NCBI RefSeq assembly: GCF_964340395.1
Contig: NC_135558.1
Span: 1,245,001-1,309,000, forward strand
DNA from: Glandiceps talaboti
Lineage: Eukaryota > Hemichordata > Enteropneusta > Spengelidae
Direction: 5' to 3'
DNA: 64,000 nt
Below, in pieces: positions 28,990-42,169 of this stretch (its first letter is position 1; each line of letters starts with the position of its first letter). The position numbers were made by a program, and so were the translations under genes. The notes beneath the pieces are model-generated. The model ran no database searches and was not told the origin of the DNA. It saw only the letters and a program-made list of their open reading frames with translations.

Positions 28990-30805
28990 CAGTGCAGACT
29001 AAACCATGTCTCAAAGTTGACAACAGCTATGTAAGAACTTCAACTCGTTCACGTTATAGCCAATTGGACCCATTACTTCAACCGAACAACTTGATTTAAA
29101 TTAATTTGAAAAACAATTCTCTAGTCTAAGTCTACTTAATTATATAATACATCGATATCAAATATTAATTTGGTATTTAATATATCATATTCTCAAATCT
29201 TGAGGTGTTCATCCTATGATATGAATGGAATCGCCTAACATATCAATAATAACATTTTATCAAACATGCTAGAGTATTCTATCAATATTCAAATGTCAAT
29301 CGACAGAAGCTAGATAAAACCGGGTAGGTGTATATGTTTCTATTCTTCTTCCATATAGTTTATCATATAACGTGGACAATGAAATAAAGGATAGTGTTTA
29401 CAATTTGGTAGCATAAACCATGAAGTGTCCTTGTAAAGTTTTGTAAAATTGAACAATATACTTCAGATATTCATACTCAATAATCCAACAAAAAGTCTTT
29501 ACTGTTTATAGTTTTCGATGATGAAGTCATCACAATGGGTTGTCACTCACGTCACTGACAGATTATTCCTATTAGCTCAGGAAATTGTTCATGAGAATTT
29601 CACATTGAAAAGAACCAGAGAAAAGATACAAATGAATGGTACTTGGGCTTTGTTTCGTCGGGTGATATGTCATCTCTGTGTCAACACAATTAACAAGTAG
29701 ACATGTATGTATAGGAAAGTATATTGATAAGTTATGTTACAGTTAATATGTATTCAACTATTTCATAAACACCCCCAGTTTGCCTTCTCTTGATTTTCAA
29801 GTATACATCTGTATGCAGTGATGATATGAGGAAGTTTTTTCAGACTTTCCCTATACTATAGGAATAGTTACTGTAGTCAGTGCTCATGAGTATGTCAGCG
29901 TGGTATTAAACGTTTCCATAAGCTTAGAAAATGTCTTAGGAAGTGATCGAATCACTTTGAATAGTTACATGCTCCTGTCCCTTCAAGATTGGCGGAAAGA
30001 AAAAAGTGAATATATTAAATATAATATTTATGACTTATTAATGTAATATTTATAACTTGACTTTGTATGACGTGTACGACTTTGCATGAAAGACTTCTTT
30101 AGTTGGCGGGGATCGACCATTGACAAATATCTTGATAAAAATATGTTGTTGTTTTGTAGTGAGAGCTAGATTTAGATTCATTTACACTTTGCCAAACTAC
30201 ATATAAACACTGGCTTTACACCTGATAACAATAGAACCATAACGGAGACGTTCTTCCTACTTGGATGAGTATCTCGACTCAATCCGAATAACTATCAACA
30301 TAATATGAAAACGACGACGTATTTTGTGACCCAAGACATAGACACCTACATGTAATTCACTTACACTTGAATAGGGTGTTAAATAACTGTGATATCTAGT
30401 GACATCGCTGAGTTCAATTTAGAGCAGCTGGGCCGGGCAGCTGGGCCACATAACAACAACAGATAATACGAATTAATATGGCATGACGCCAGTTTTGACA
30501 GACACAGATGATTCATATCGATAACAAGTGTATGGTTAACTCTAAAACCTCTCCTGTATTACATTCTATAATGTTTTATCAGGTCTGTGTCTTTATTATA
30601 TGACAAGACTTTAATCCAAATATTTCAAATAAATGTTACATTTGTAAAATGTGAGATTTCACTGTCGGAATCGAACGCATTTTGACAAATTGTATTCTTT
30701 GACTGAACTAAGTCATGATCAGTAACACTAAACGGTCATTTTGTCAGCATTTTATTAGACTTGCGACGGCTGTAGATCAACCACTGGTGGATTTATTACA
30801 CCGTG
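28990..30805. other. spacer between genes D and C, nothing recognised
   Basis: No coding exon, RNA gene or repeat family was recognised here. A plus-strand open frame at 29518-29700 has no recognisable motif. Confidence 0.5.
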
Positions 30806-30807
30806 AC

Positions 30808-30917
30808 CTACCTACCTACGTACGTACTTACATACATACTTGCATACATACATACATACATACATACATACATACATACATACATACATACATACATACA
30901 TACATACATACATACAT

Positions 30918-30974
<57 letters not shown>

Positions 30975-31048
30975 TACATACATACATACATACATACATC
31001 CATCCATCCATCCATACATACGTACTTACGTACGTACGTACGTACGTA

Positions 31049-31080
<32 letters not shown>

Positions 31081-31180
31081 CACACATACATACATACATA
31101 CATACATACATACATACATACATACATACATACATACATACATACATACATACATACATACGCAGACAGACAGACAGACT

Positions 31181-31252
<72 letters not shown>
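30808..31252. repeat. compound microsatellite: CATA, CA, CATA, CATC, CGTA, CGCA, CA, CATA, GACA
   Basis: About 445 bp. The terminal sequence AGGCTAATGTCTACAAATAA recurs with one change after the array at 32490. Confidence 0.95.
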
Positions 31253-31280
31253 GGCTAATGTCTACAAATAAACACCAAGC

Positions 31281-31483
31281 TGTAGCAGCTTCTGTTTCAG
31301 ACAGTAACAGTACCCGCAAAAAATATATTTATTTAAGGTTAACTAAGCCGTTCACAAATGAGTCACTTGACGTCACAAATGACAAAGGTTCAGTGAAATA
31401 GCAAATATTACCAGGTTAACACGGTCAATTGTTATCTTCCCCAGTCTATACACAATAGGTATTATATTATATATGCAATCCAC
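31281..31483 (+). repeat. right copy of the 200-bp block of the C/D segmental duplication
   Basis: Near-identical to 21838-22047 and followed by the same 21-bp minisatellite. Confidence 0.9.
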
Positions 31484-32133
31484 GAAAATAGTGGTCTGAG
31501 GTTAGAGAATAGTGGTCTGAGGTTAGAGAATAGTGGTCTGAGATTAGAGAATAGTGGTCTGAGGTTAGAGAATAGTGGTCTGAGGTTCGAGAATAGTGGT
31601 CTGAGATTCTAGAATAGTGGTCTGAGCTTAGAGAATAATAGTCTGAGGTTAGAGAATAGTGGTCTGAGGTTAGAGAATAGTGGTCTGAGGTTCGAGAATA
31701 GTGGTCTGAGGTTCGAGAATAGTGGTCTGAGATTAGAGAATAGTGGTCTGAGGTTAGAGAATAGTGGTCTGAGGTTCGAGAATAGTGGTCTGAGATTCTA
31801 GAATAGTGGTCTGAGCTTAGAGAATAATAGTCTGAGGTTAGAGAATAGTGGTCTGGGATTAGAGAATAGTCTGAGGTTCTAGAATAGTGGTCTGAGGTTA
31901 TAGAATAGTGGTCTGAGGTTCTAGAATAGTGGTCTGAGGTTCGAGAATAGTGGTCTGAGGTTCTAGAATAGTGGTCTGAGATTCTAGAATAGTGGTCTGA
32001 GGTTAGAGAATAGTGGTCTGAGGTTAGAGAATAGTGGTCTGAGGTTCGAGAATAGTGGTCTGAGGTTAGAGAATAGTGGTCTGAGGTTAGAGAATAGTGG
32101 TCTGAGGTTCGAGAATAGTGGTCTGAGGTTCCC
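31484..32133. repeat. 21-bp minisatellite, about 30 copies (right array)
   Basis: Same unit as 22048-23108, with extra variants (GAGATTCTA, GAGCTTA). A multi-unit pattern at about 31560-31660 is repeated at about 31745-31850, so it has local higher-order structure. It ends with CCGACCAATAACTGTGCG, matching the left array's end. Confidence 0.95.
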
Positions 32134-32248
32134 GACCAATAACTGTGCGTTAAACCTTTATATATACATGATATGTTTATCTAAAATTCGAACGTAAACT
32201 TCGTGCAAACTGAAGGTCGCAGTACGATTAAGTTACAACAAAGCATCG

Positions 32249-32489
<241 letters not shown>

Positions 32490-32559
32490 AGGCTAATATC
32501 TACAAATAAACACCAAACTGTCATTTGACAAATGATCAATCATCATTTCAATTATTACC

Positions 32560-32565
32560 TTTATT
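32560..32565 (-). terminator. candidate polyadenylation signal of gene D
   Basis: Minus-strand AATAAA about 335 bp past the candidate terminal acceptor of gene D. Confidence 0.35.
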
Positions 32566-32894
32566 AACATCAACTTTACGTAATTTCAATTTCATTCCAT
32601 ACAATGTTTTTGAAAAACATTGTTCAATGTGTCTAAATGTGTAATATTCGTCAATGCGATTCATCATTTGATATTTTGGATAATCTAACCCTCTCCTGTT
32701 TCTAATTGTCCGATTTAATTGAAGGGAGTTTAGCATGCAAATAACTTACAATAATAAATGACTGATTTCTAAACAACAAATTCAACATTTTCTATACTCC
32801 TCTAATAAACGAAAAAAAGGGGATTAGGGTATTTTTCAGCGATAAGACCAATAACACATCTGCAACGTGGTCTTCATTAACACATTTGGACATA

Positions 32895-32899
32895 TTACA
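32895..32899 (-). CDS. candidate terminal coding remnant of gene D (stop codon)
   Basis: The minus-strand acceptor GTACTTTATTTCAG is followed by TGTAA. Joined to the phase-1 G it reads Val and stop, as in gene C. See gene C for the alternative acceptor with a hydrophobic tail. Confidence 0.4.
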
Positions 32900-33178
32900 C
32901 TGAAATAAAGTACAAAAATGATATATGTTATCGTCCCAGGTCACACATTATGTAATATTTGTATATAAGTCGATAATATGTTTTTGTTAGTGACTGTATT
33001 AGCCTTCTTTTCCATTCATATATTACTGAGATAAAGGCATCTGATTGGGGAGAACAGTGCTCAATACAATATTGGGAACACAGTATTATTGACTTAATCC
33101 AAGGAAATAGGAGGTCACAAGAACCAAAAGTCACATAAATGTTCATAAATGCAGACTGTAGACAGATACGTTACAAAC

Positions 33179-36100
33179 CTCCCATGGCGTCCTCAATAGC
33201 TTGCAATGAGTTACAATCGTCAGTATCGCAGCAGAATATACATTTCGAATTTACTTTGACTGGGTTCTTGTAACAATCAGGGTGGTTTCTGGCTTGTTGT
33301 TTCTGGCATCGCTAGAGTTAGACAAGACAAGACAGTGTTAGATTGCATACGAAATCTGAGAGGAATCTGCCAGGATGTAATTTTTTTTATTTTGTTGGAA
33401 ATTGGGCTTGCAGGATAGAATGACAATGTAGGATATTTAAACATGATTCACCGGTGAATGTAATAACCCTCGTAATCTGATAAAACGAGTTCATACAGTT
33501 TGGACACTGAGGGCTCTGTTCAACAGAACATTTTGGGCCCAGAATCTTTCAGTACTTTGTTGGCTTTTGGTGGAGCTCAAAATTACAGCACGGTGCTCTC
33601 AATAACATGTTGACGAAAGGCTTTGTCTCGTGAACACGCCAATCGCAATGAGCTAGTTACACACGCTAACCGTTGGTATGGCTTTTTACTATACATTAAA
33701 AAATATGGAATGCTACAGCCCAATCTCAAAGTTGACAGTTAGTCTCTTCACTCTCTAGTAATCCATAACTACTTACAGCTCCATTTGCACATCCAAGGTA
33801 ATATCTGAGGGAACCGTCTGGTCTCTTTCTGAGTTCAGTCTTACAAACTTTCTGAAAATTAAAAATGATAAGAATTCATTAGCTTTCAAAGTAAGATTCG
33901 ACGTGTGTAGTCACCTTCACACCTTGATTTGTCCACTCCTGATATGACTAATTTAGTAAACTTGTAGGTTGATCTGTTTGTGACACGTGACTGTGTGACG
34001 ATATTTAGGTATTATTACCCTTCGTTCTTCTTCCTTTAATTTAAACACGGAAAATTTGATTGACGCACGTATTCCGAACATTACAATTTGTGTGTGTATG
34101 TGTCTGTGTGTGGGTGTGTTCTCTTTTAAACTTACGTTTTTGGTACACTTTGACCTCCTGCTAACTGAATAACATTCAGAGAGGTCGTTGATCCAACTAC
34201 CACAGTCAACACACGAAAGACCTACAAATAAAACAGAAAATTATCTTAATTGCATATAACTATGTACATTTGGTTAATACAATTGTTTTACCGCTGATAA
34301 ATTGGTTTCCTTTCATCTGCCATAGAGGGCGGTATATAGTGTGGCACGATGTTTATCAGCTATGCAAATAAAAGGTATTCGTACTGACTGTGAATTCTTA
34401 TTAATACATGTTTGAAAGTTATAAACAATATAAAATTAGATAGTTACCGTTACATTTTTATCACTTTTGATAACATTTTATGTTAATATTTTTTCTATCA
34501 AAGTATCACACGTGGATATTATTACATACTTCTTGCCTGGCTATGAGAGCACTAATTGACGTTTGTTATGCACAATCTATTCCCGTGGGTGATAGCCGAG
34601 GGAAATAGTTGCCACATAACAACACAGGGTAATAGTCATCTTCTAGTGCCGGAATATAAGTGTTTTATAACACAATGTATTCTTAGTTATGTATTCTTTC
34701 CATAGCCAAAGCAAATAGTGCCTTTGGAACAATAGAAAACAAACATTTCAGTCTGTATGCAAATTTGGGTCATTGTGGATCATTACTTCAAATCACGTGG
34801 CACAATCTAAGCCAATCACTGAAGGCTGTATGAAAACAATATGTTATGATAGGTTAATAGTTTTTCGCAAATTTTTAACATGTCAGACATCAAACGGTCA
34901 TCTGAGTTTTAACTTCTGCAAAATAGTCATAACTAGAAACATGGAATACTTTAGTACATTTGAGATAGTATACATAGTATTTAACTATAGATAAGAATGA
35001 CTACTTACCACAATTGTCTTCATCTTCTCCATCGGGGCATGATGGATAACCATCACATTTGACGTAGGCTGGGAGGCAATCACCATTGTTACATTCAATG
35101 AGCCATGGGCCTTCACAGTCACCAGCTGTAAATGGTTGTATATGTATTAATGCAATCGTTTATGATAACACGTCGTGTATAACAAGGCGTTGAGGAAGTT
35201 TAAAGTGCCATTGTCCTGTTATTGGTACGTGCCTAGGGTACTAATTATAAAGCGCTTTTTAGTAGTGTGTTGGAAAGCGTTATACATAAAAACAAACTTT
35301 CCTAACATTGTTATAATATAGTGTGCTGAGTCAAACATAAACACGACAATTGCAATCAACATGGCAGCCCAGCTTGGGCATCAGGCTAGCAAGGACAGTC
35401 AAATAGCTAACCAATCATCGATCAGGCTAGCAAGGACATGTCAAATACCTAACCAATCATCGATCAGGCTAGCAAAAACAGTCAAATAGCTAACCAATCA
35501 TCGATCAGGCGAGCAAGGACAGTCAAATTGCTAACCAATCATCGATCAGGTTACAAATTCCCAACAATCCAAACGACAACTCAACCTACATGTCTAGATT
35601 GGCCATCATTATGCTGTTTCATTCATTGCCCATACATCGGTTGCTTGCCCATATATTAAAACATTATCATAGATAATTAGATTGCTTATTTGTGTTCACT
35701 TGTTGTTTTCCCTGCCTGTTAGCAAATCACTTCCTGTGCATACAGTAACAGACTTAATACACCATTTATTCAACTATTGACTGTTACAAACACGGACTTG
35801 GTCTATGTTTATTCACATTATCGACTGCTACAAACACGGACTTGGTCTATGTTTGTTCACATTATTGACTGCCAGTGCTACAAACACAGACTTGGTCTAT
35901 GTTTATTCACATTATTGACTGCTACAAACACAGACTTGGTCTATGTTTATTCACATTATTGACTGCTACAAACACAGACTTGGTCTATGTTTATTCACAT
36001 TATTGACTGCTACAAACACGGACTTGGTCTATGTTTATTCACATTATTGACTGTTACAAACACAGACTTGGTCTATGTTTATTCACATTATTGACTGTTA

Positions 36101-36935
36101 CAAACACGGACTTGATCTATGTTTATTCACATTATTGACTGTTACAAACACGGACTTGGTCTATGTTTATTCACATTATTCACTGTTACAAACACGGACT
36201 TGATCTATGTTTATTCACATTATTGACTGTTACAAACACGGACTTGGTCTATGTTTATTCACATTATTGACTGTTACAAACACGGACTTGGTCTATGTTT
36301 ATTCACATTATTGACTGCTACAAACACGGACTTTTTCTATGTTTATTCACATTATTGACTGCTACAAACACGGACTTGGTCTATGTTTATTCACATTATT
36401 CTTTCGTATAGCAAAACATATCAAAGCTCTTTCACTCATAAACAATGTTTACATAAATACCTATTTTTTTCATGTCAAACCTTAATTAAAAAAAGAGAGC
36501 GTGATAGTAGCCTGGTTCCGACTAAACGTTTCCGATAACATGTGTGTATGTACTTGAGTGCTGTTTCATTTAACTAACTAACGAGCGATTGTTTGGCTCC
36601 CAATGATATTAATTGCATAAAGACTACATTACCGAACACGTGTGAGTAAATATGTTGAGACTACATTTTGCTGGGAAAAATTGTAATTGTTGTACACGAC
36701 TTTAATACAACTCATTAAATTAATTATTTGTAAAACAGTCTAGTGTGTCTTATATTATATAATTAATTCTATGATTAAATTCTAAAAGAAAGATGAAATG
36801 TAAAGAATGCTGATTTTGGAATGAGGTAGGAACTGTTTTGTCGTGTATACAAAAAATGTTCAACATACCTGCTTTTGATATTTGCTGGGAAAACACTACG
36901 AACACTACCAATGTTGTAGCTGCCAATGTCCACAT
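33179..36935 (-). CDS. gene D: secreted one-LDLa plus Ly6/uPAR-like protein
   Basis: Five coding exons in transcript order: 36935-36869, 35125-35009, 34221-34136, 33851-33777, 33311-33179, about 159 codons. Signal peptide MWTLAATTLVVFVVFS. One LDLa module, CEGPWLIECNNGDCLP to YPSCPDGEDEDNC. Ly6 exons: LSCVDCGSWINDLSEC, then KVCKTELRKRPDGSLRYY with the GC pair, then KCIFCCDTDDCNSL, which keeps the canonical Cys-Asn. Exon sizes 117, 86, 75 and 133 are identical to gene C. The start codon is set by the signal peptide and by matching context in C and D (ATAATGTGG). Introns contain 41-bp and 44-bp minisatellites and a small fold-back element. Most recent duplicate pair with gene C. Ligand unknown. 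Confidence 0.85.
34524..34672. mobile_element. small fold-back element, copy 1 of a two-copy family
   Basis: The left side ACTTCTTGCCTGGCTATGAG pairs imperfectly with the right side AGTGCCGGAATATAAGTGTT. The same termini bound 43617-43802. Located in gene D between the LDLa and first Ly6 exons. Confidence 0.55.
35385..35555. repeat. about 41-bp minisatellite, four copies
   Basis: The unit contains ATCAGGCTAGCAAGGACA and CAAATAGCTAACCAATCATCG. In the intron between the signal-peptide and LDLa exons of gene D. Confidence 0.9.
35775..36400. repeat. 44-bp minisatellite, about 14 copies
   Basis: The unit contains GACTGTTACAAACACGGACT and TGGTCTATGTTTATTCACAT. Same intron of gene D as the 41-bp array. 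Confidence 0.95.
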
Positions 36936-37257
36936 TATGCCTCTTCAAACTATTCAGTTTACGAAATATACAGAGATCGATTTCTACAGAAGTGACGATT
37001 ATAAAATACATCATTGTCAAAGTTGATAGCACCGTGTATGTTCGCATAAGTAATTTATAACAGTGGGTATTTTTTCAACATATGGTTCGACATCATTGGT
37101 GTGGCTGAGTATAATTAAAATTTGAAAAATTTACTTCACCTACAATTAAATACTTGTGATACAACCGAATTTAAGTCACATTAAGATCTCACTTTGGGAG
37201 AACTTTGAAAATTTTCCGAAATATAATGGAAAATGAAAATATATGGTTGATACTCAC

Positions 37258-37350
37258 CGACTTCTGAGCCTGAATACCAAATTTCTGCTTTGGTTGTATT
37301 CACAAGTAATTTGGTATATGCATGTACCTCGTGGAATCAAGACTTTATAG
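37258..37350 (-). promoter_or_regulatory. promoter and first noncoding exon of gene D
   Basis: Minus-strand TATA box CTATAAAGTC at 37341-37350 and a donor (AAGTCG then GTGAGT) at 37257/37258. Downstream of the TATA box, GATTCCAC and GGTACATG are shared with the gene C promoter. The start is expected near 37315. Confidence 0.65.
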
Positions 37351-37399
37351 AGATCGGGAATTGTAGACCAAACCATTTTATAAAGATGGCGGCGATGGA

Positions 37400-39370
37400 T
37401 GTAATGTTGGCATTAATAGTCAATTAGGGTATACCTCCCAAAATATGAAGTGGATTGATCACCCATGTAGTAAGAATGGAATCGCCTTACATATCTGAAG
37501 GCATACATTTAATCTATCGTGATGAGTGGACCGGGTAATCTACGCCTTTGTATATATTTTGAAAAGTAAAATTTAAAGTTATATTTCCATGTTTCACACG
37601 CAATAAACTAGTGTAAGATAAAGTTTGATCATATATGTACTCTGAAAGCGAAAAAAACTTTCCTTACCATGCTGTTTGGAACAGACAACTTATGAATCTA
37701 AAAAAATGCCTTATTGAACTTTTTTGAACAGTGTTTTTGGCAGATTAAATTTGTAGGTTAAAATTAAAACGATTCATTGCGATTGCCAAACTAGCTGTCA
37801 TGGATGTGTCGTATAAGTAACACTGCACTGTTTTAAAATAGTTTGAAATGTGTATTACTGAAGACATATAATTGTTGATGCCAATCGTTCTTTCAAAAAC
37901 TGTCACTTTTATGTACGAGGTGTCAAGAGAAGAATATATATAAAACTTTGTCTATGTTTTCTTCAAAGTGAAAATGATATCTAAATATTGTATGCGATTT
38001 TGTGTATAAGTATACTTATTTAATATATTGGTCTCTTGTGTACGTTCCACAAAATTATATCTGTTCTCAAATTAATTAGTATTTCACTACTTTGCTGACT
38101 TGCTGTTATTTTTACGAATGAATGGAAACGTTTTGAAAAAGAAAACAGCTGTTTACCGACATTAATATGAATAACCATAGCCGCAGTAATGCGTTACATA
38201 TGTCCATCATTTACCAAACAAACAATGCGTTACATATGTCCATCATTTACCAAACAAACAAACAATGCGGTTTAAATCACACATCAAACAATCGAGAAAC
38301 AAAATCAACAGATGGCTTCACTTAGTTGCCATTATAGACATGTTGCCAAGCAACCCCATTTTAGGAGATAATTTCTTCCTGGGCTAATATATTTAATATC
38401 CTTTACATAATTTCTAATAATCGCCATTGACTGTTTTTAATATTGACAGTGTCTCGTCATTATGACGAAATGAACAAGAAGTACTGATTCTTTAAGAGGT
38501 GAATAGAAGATAACGAAAAAATCGAAAAATAATTATAGATTCATATCTAATTAAATATGTAAAAAACAAGGTCGTCTCCGATGTACTCAAAGTATGGGCA
38601 CATTGTGGACTAATTATACATTCATGACGTCACATGCACGTCATATCGCTGTCTGTCACTACCCTCTACATTGCAACATCGCCATACATTGATTACTTGT
38701 GTTACGTTTGCTTGTGAATAAGAGTTTATCAAGGTTTTTTAAACAAATAACTTCCTGTACGTTCAATGACAAACTTTGTACACAACTGTTTGTGTTGGAA
38801 ATTGAAATACATTAACACATTATTTTCCTAATTTTGTTTTTCAATTTTAAATATATTAAATTCCTTGCACGGACTTGGTCTTTGTTGTTTTGAAATGTTT
38901 GTTGAAGTAGAAAAACATGCTGTTTTTTTAAAATTAAAATCCAAAATTAATATCTATTCCATATGGCCACTTTAATCACTCATTACCATGCTGGCTAACC
39001 AGCCTGTCGTTCAAACTAAACTTCAGAATCTCAAACCACTAATTTCTAGTGTGGTCTGAGTTTAAACGTATGTTGAATGGATGGAATGACGTGACACCTA
39101 ATTAGGAGCTGACACTGTTGATTTCATTTCTTAATTCTGTTATTCATTTCATCCGTTGAATCATAGAACAGGAAGAATTGTAAATTTTGAATTGATCATT
39201 GCAATTGACAGAATAGCATAAATAAAATGTTTTCAATCAGCTGTTACCTTGATATTATCTCTTGAAAATAAAGTATATGCACTACGTGTCTAATCAACCC
39301 CAGGCCGTTAATTATTTAGTCATCATTACATTTCATAAGCTAATACACCAACCTATCACTTTCAGCACAG
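37400..39370. other. gene-free stretch
   Basis: No exon recognised. It contains a short tandem duplication at about 38190-38265 (AATGCGTTACATATGTCCAT twice) and a hairpin at 39030-39060. Confidence 0.5.
39030..39060. repeat. imperfect hairpin related to the 21-bp minisatellite unit
   Basis: CTCAAACCACTA, spacer ATTTC, then TAGTGTGGTCTGAG. Same design as the hairpin at 55238-55269. Confidence 0.6.
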
Positions 39371-39477
39371 GAGTATGTATACTAACACGCGCAGGCAAGC
39401 GCGCGCATGTCTGTCTGTCTCTGTCTATACACACAAACACGCACGTATGTCTGTCTGTGCACACACATGTACCTACT

Positions 39478-39558
39478 TATACGGACAGACAGACAAGCAG
39501 GAAGGCAGACAGGCAAGCGGATGGATGGACGGACGGACGGGCGGGCGACACAGACAGA

Positions 39559-39591
<33 letters not shown>

Positions 39592-39594
39592 GGC

Positions 39595-39659
<65 letters not shown>

Positions 39660-39660
39660 T
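39478..39660. repeat. (GACA)n microsatellite with degenerate GACG and GCAG lead
   Basis: Imperfect lead followed by a long GACA run. Confidence 0.95.
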
Positions 39661-39959
39661 TGTTTCCTTTAAAATATCATTTAATTGTGATCACTGAAAT
39701 GAAGAACGTAATCACAAATTATGACATATGGTTAAAAAAAAGGACTGTCACAAAAGATTGATTGCAAAGTGGCGTATGGTTTATGGTTTATTAAAACCAA
39801 TTAGCATGTTTCACACTGACAGAGATAATAATTGCTGTTATTTCACTATGATGAGTAAACAATACGAATCATACGGTTATTATTAATTAAACACACGAAA
39901 CATGTTGATTATACATTTAACAACTATACAAGGTGTTCATACATATTCAATGAAATGTG

Positions 39960-40345
39960 TTACTTGAATGTATAATTCCAAACGCAATATATGATGACAG
40001 CATGCGACAGACAATATGCAAAATGTGACAATGGTTTGCCTAATAATTGTAATACGCCTGGGGTGTGTTTAAGTCCTCGGTATGAATTGAAACCTGTTGC
40101 TGTAAAACTGTTTTGTGTTTTGTTGCTGTAATGACTTACTCCTAATATTGTACACCCTGAATAGCTGTATTGAATCACCTGTCGGTAAACGATATTTTGT
40201 GTAGTTGTACACATAATTAATATATGGTACAATAAATCGAGTTTTGGGTGCCCTGGATCCTGAGCTGTGTGTGTTGTGTCTCTGTTATTGTTAGCCTGGA
40301 GTTGAATTGTGTCTAACATCATGTCTCATGAGTGAAACACAAGGC
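39960..40345. mobile_element. interspersed repeat, MITE-like, related to 9674-10036 and 16150-16330
   Basis: The segment 40140-40250 matches the minus strand of 16200-16310. The segment 40275-40345 matches 9955-10036, including an end resembling GAAACACCAAGCCT (here GAAACACAAGGC). No coding capacity. Confidence 0.5.
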
Positions 40346-40536
40346 AACATCGTTTTTACTGAAATAAATGCAAACATTATGATTTATTTCATATCATTTA
40401 TTTCATTAAGCATCTAAATTTTTCAAAGCCAATGTTATAATCACTAGCATCACATCTGGTCGTTATTTAACGGTGTGCTCATTGGTCAAGATATCTAGAC
40501 ATAGTGCAATAAATTGAACTGAATTGAATATATTCG

Positions 40537-40558
40537 TTGTTGTTGTTGTTGTTGTTGT

Positions 40559-40590
<32 letters not shown>

Positions 40591-41155
40591 TTGTTATTAT
40601 TATTAATGTTGTTGCTGTTGTTGTTGTCGTAGTAGTACTTGTTGTTGTTGTTGCTGGTGGTGCTGGTGCTGGTGCTGTTGTTGTTGCTGGTGGTGGTGGT
40701 GCTGGTGCTGGTGGTGCTGGTGGTGCTGGTGGTGGTGGTGCTGGTGGTGCTGGTGGTTGTGCTGGTGGTGCTGGTGCTGGTGGTGCTGGTGGTTGTGCTG
40801 GTGGTGCTGGTGGTGCTGGTGGTGGTTGTGCTGGTGCTGGTGGTGCTGGTGCTGGTGGTTGTGCTGGTGCTGGTGCTGGTGCTGGTGCTGGTGGTGCTGG
40901 TGCTGGTGGTTGTGCTGGTGGTGCTGGTGCTGGTGCTGGTGGTTGTGCTGGTGGTGGTGGTGCTGGTGGTGGTGCTGGTGCTGCTGGTGGTGGTGGTGCT
41001 GGTGGTGGTGGTGGTTGTGCTGGTGCTGGTGGTTGTGCTGGTGGTGGTAGTGGTGATGGTGCTGGTGCTGGTGGTGCTGGTGGTGCTGGTGGTGCTGGTG
41101 GTTGTGCTGGTGCTGGTGCTGGTGCTGGTGGTGCTGGTGGTGGCGATGTTGATAA
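40537..41155. repeat. degenerate trinucleotide satellite (TTG, GCT, GGT), about 620 bp
   Basis: Runs of GTT pass into mixed GGT/GCT units. All long open frames here are repeat translation in several frames on both strands, so no gene is called. Confidence 0.95.
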
Positions 41156-41159
41156 CACC

Positions 41160-41890
41160 GAGTGAGGTCAAGTCAAAACTAAATATGTTCAGGCAAAAGA
41201 GAAAATGCTAGAATGACAAATGCTTGAATTTATTGCAGCCAAATCCAAAGAAGGACTTTATCTATCGTGGTATATTCACATTGTATATTTGCCTGATACG
41301 TTTAGTCTAGCTTCGCCAAAAAAACTCAAAGAATATGTACATTTCACAAATAACGATTTAGATCATTGAATAAATTAACAAAAACTTACACAATTCTTCT
41401 CATCAATTTCTATTTTGTTCAGGGTAATGTCTATCAATATAATCACTTCGATTTCATTTTCAATACGTTTGGTTTACTTTTAGTATTTTGGGCAGTGAGA
41501 TGGTTCTCATTGTGTTATTAAACTGATATGTAGTATAAGAAGAACGGGTCTTTCCATAGGAAGTACATTTACTAACCCGTGTTTTACAGAATACATGAAA
41601 TATCTTAAAGTTATACAACGTCAACACTCCAAAAGCATATAATGCCCTCAAAACAGCAAAAGGAAAATCAATATTCCATAAAATTGTCACAAAAAGATAT
41701 ACAGCGGTGAGATTATTGACAAAGTTACAAGACTGTCCTAAAACTATTAAGTATGGGAAAACATAAAATATAACATTACGTCCAAGAATTTCACATTTCA
41801 ACGACTAACAGCCATTGTCATCTGGGAATGGGGCCATGAACAAATGAACAAATGAAGATGGCTGTAAGTCGTCGAAATATTGGCAGACTG
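41160..41890. other. gene-free stretch with one short unassigned plus-strand frame
   Basis: A plus-strand frame at about 41604-41770 encodes a basic stretch containing TPKAYNALKTAKGKSIFHKI and ends in TAA. It has no clear acceptor in frame and I do not recognise it, so it is noted rather than called. No other signal seen. Confidence 0.3.
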
Positions 41891-41893
41891 TGA

Positions 41894-42165
41894 TATTGTA
41901 TTGTATTGTATTGTATTGTATTGTATTGTATTGTATTGTATTGTATTGTATTGTATTGTATTTTATTGTATTTATTGAATTGTATTGTGTTGTATTGTAA
42001 TGTAATGTATTGTGTTGTGTTGTGTTGTGTTGTGTTGTGTTGTGTTGTGTTGTGTTGCATTGTATTTATTGAATTGTATTGTGTTGTATTATAATGTATT
42101 GTGTTGTATTATAATGTATTGTGTTGTGTTGTGTTGTGTTGTGTTGTGTTGTGTTGCATTGTTAC
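41894..42165. repeat. (TATTG)n / (TGTTG)n pentanucleotide satellite
   Basis: TATTG units pass into TGTTG units, twice. Confidence 0.95.
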
Positions 42166-42169
42166 ATGA

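Noticed and set aside
35777-35962. Plus-strand frame with repeating DLVYVYSHY
   Set aside because: Translation of the 44-bp minisatellite in an intron of gene D.
40463-41211. Long open frames (up to 231 codons) rich in Pro-Ala, Thr-Ser or Val-Leu
   Set aside because: Mixed GGT/GCT/GTT trinucleotide repeat without stops in most frames. No splice or start context.
41604-41770. Basic plus-strand frame TPKAYNALKTAKGK as a terminal exon
   Set aside because: The nearby acceptor (TTTTACAG) is followed by a stop in this frame, so the exon model does not hold.
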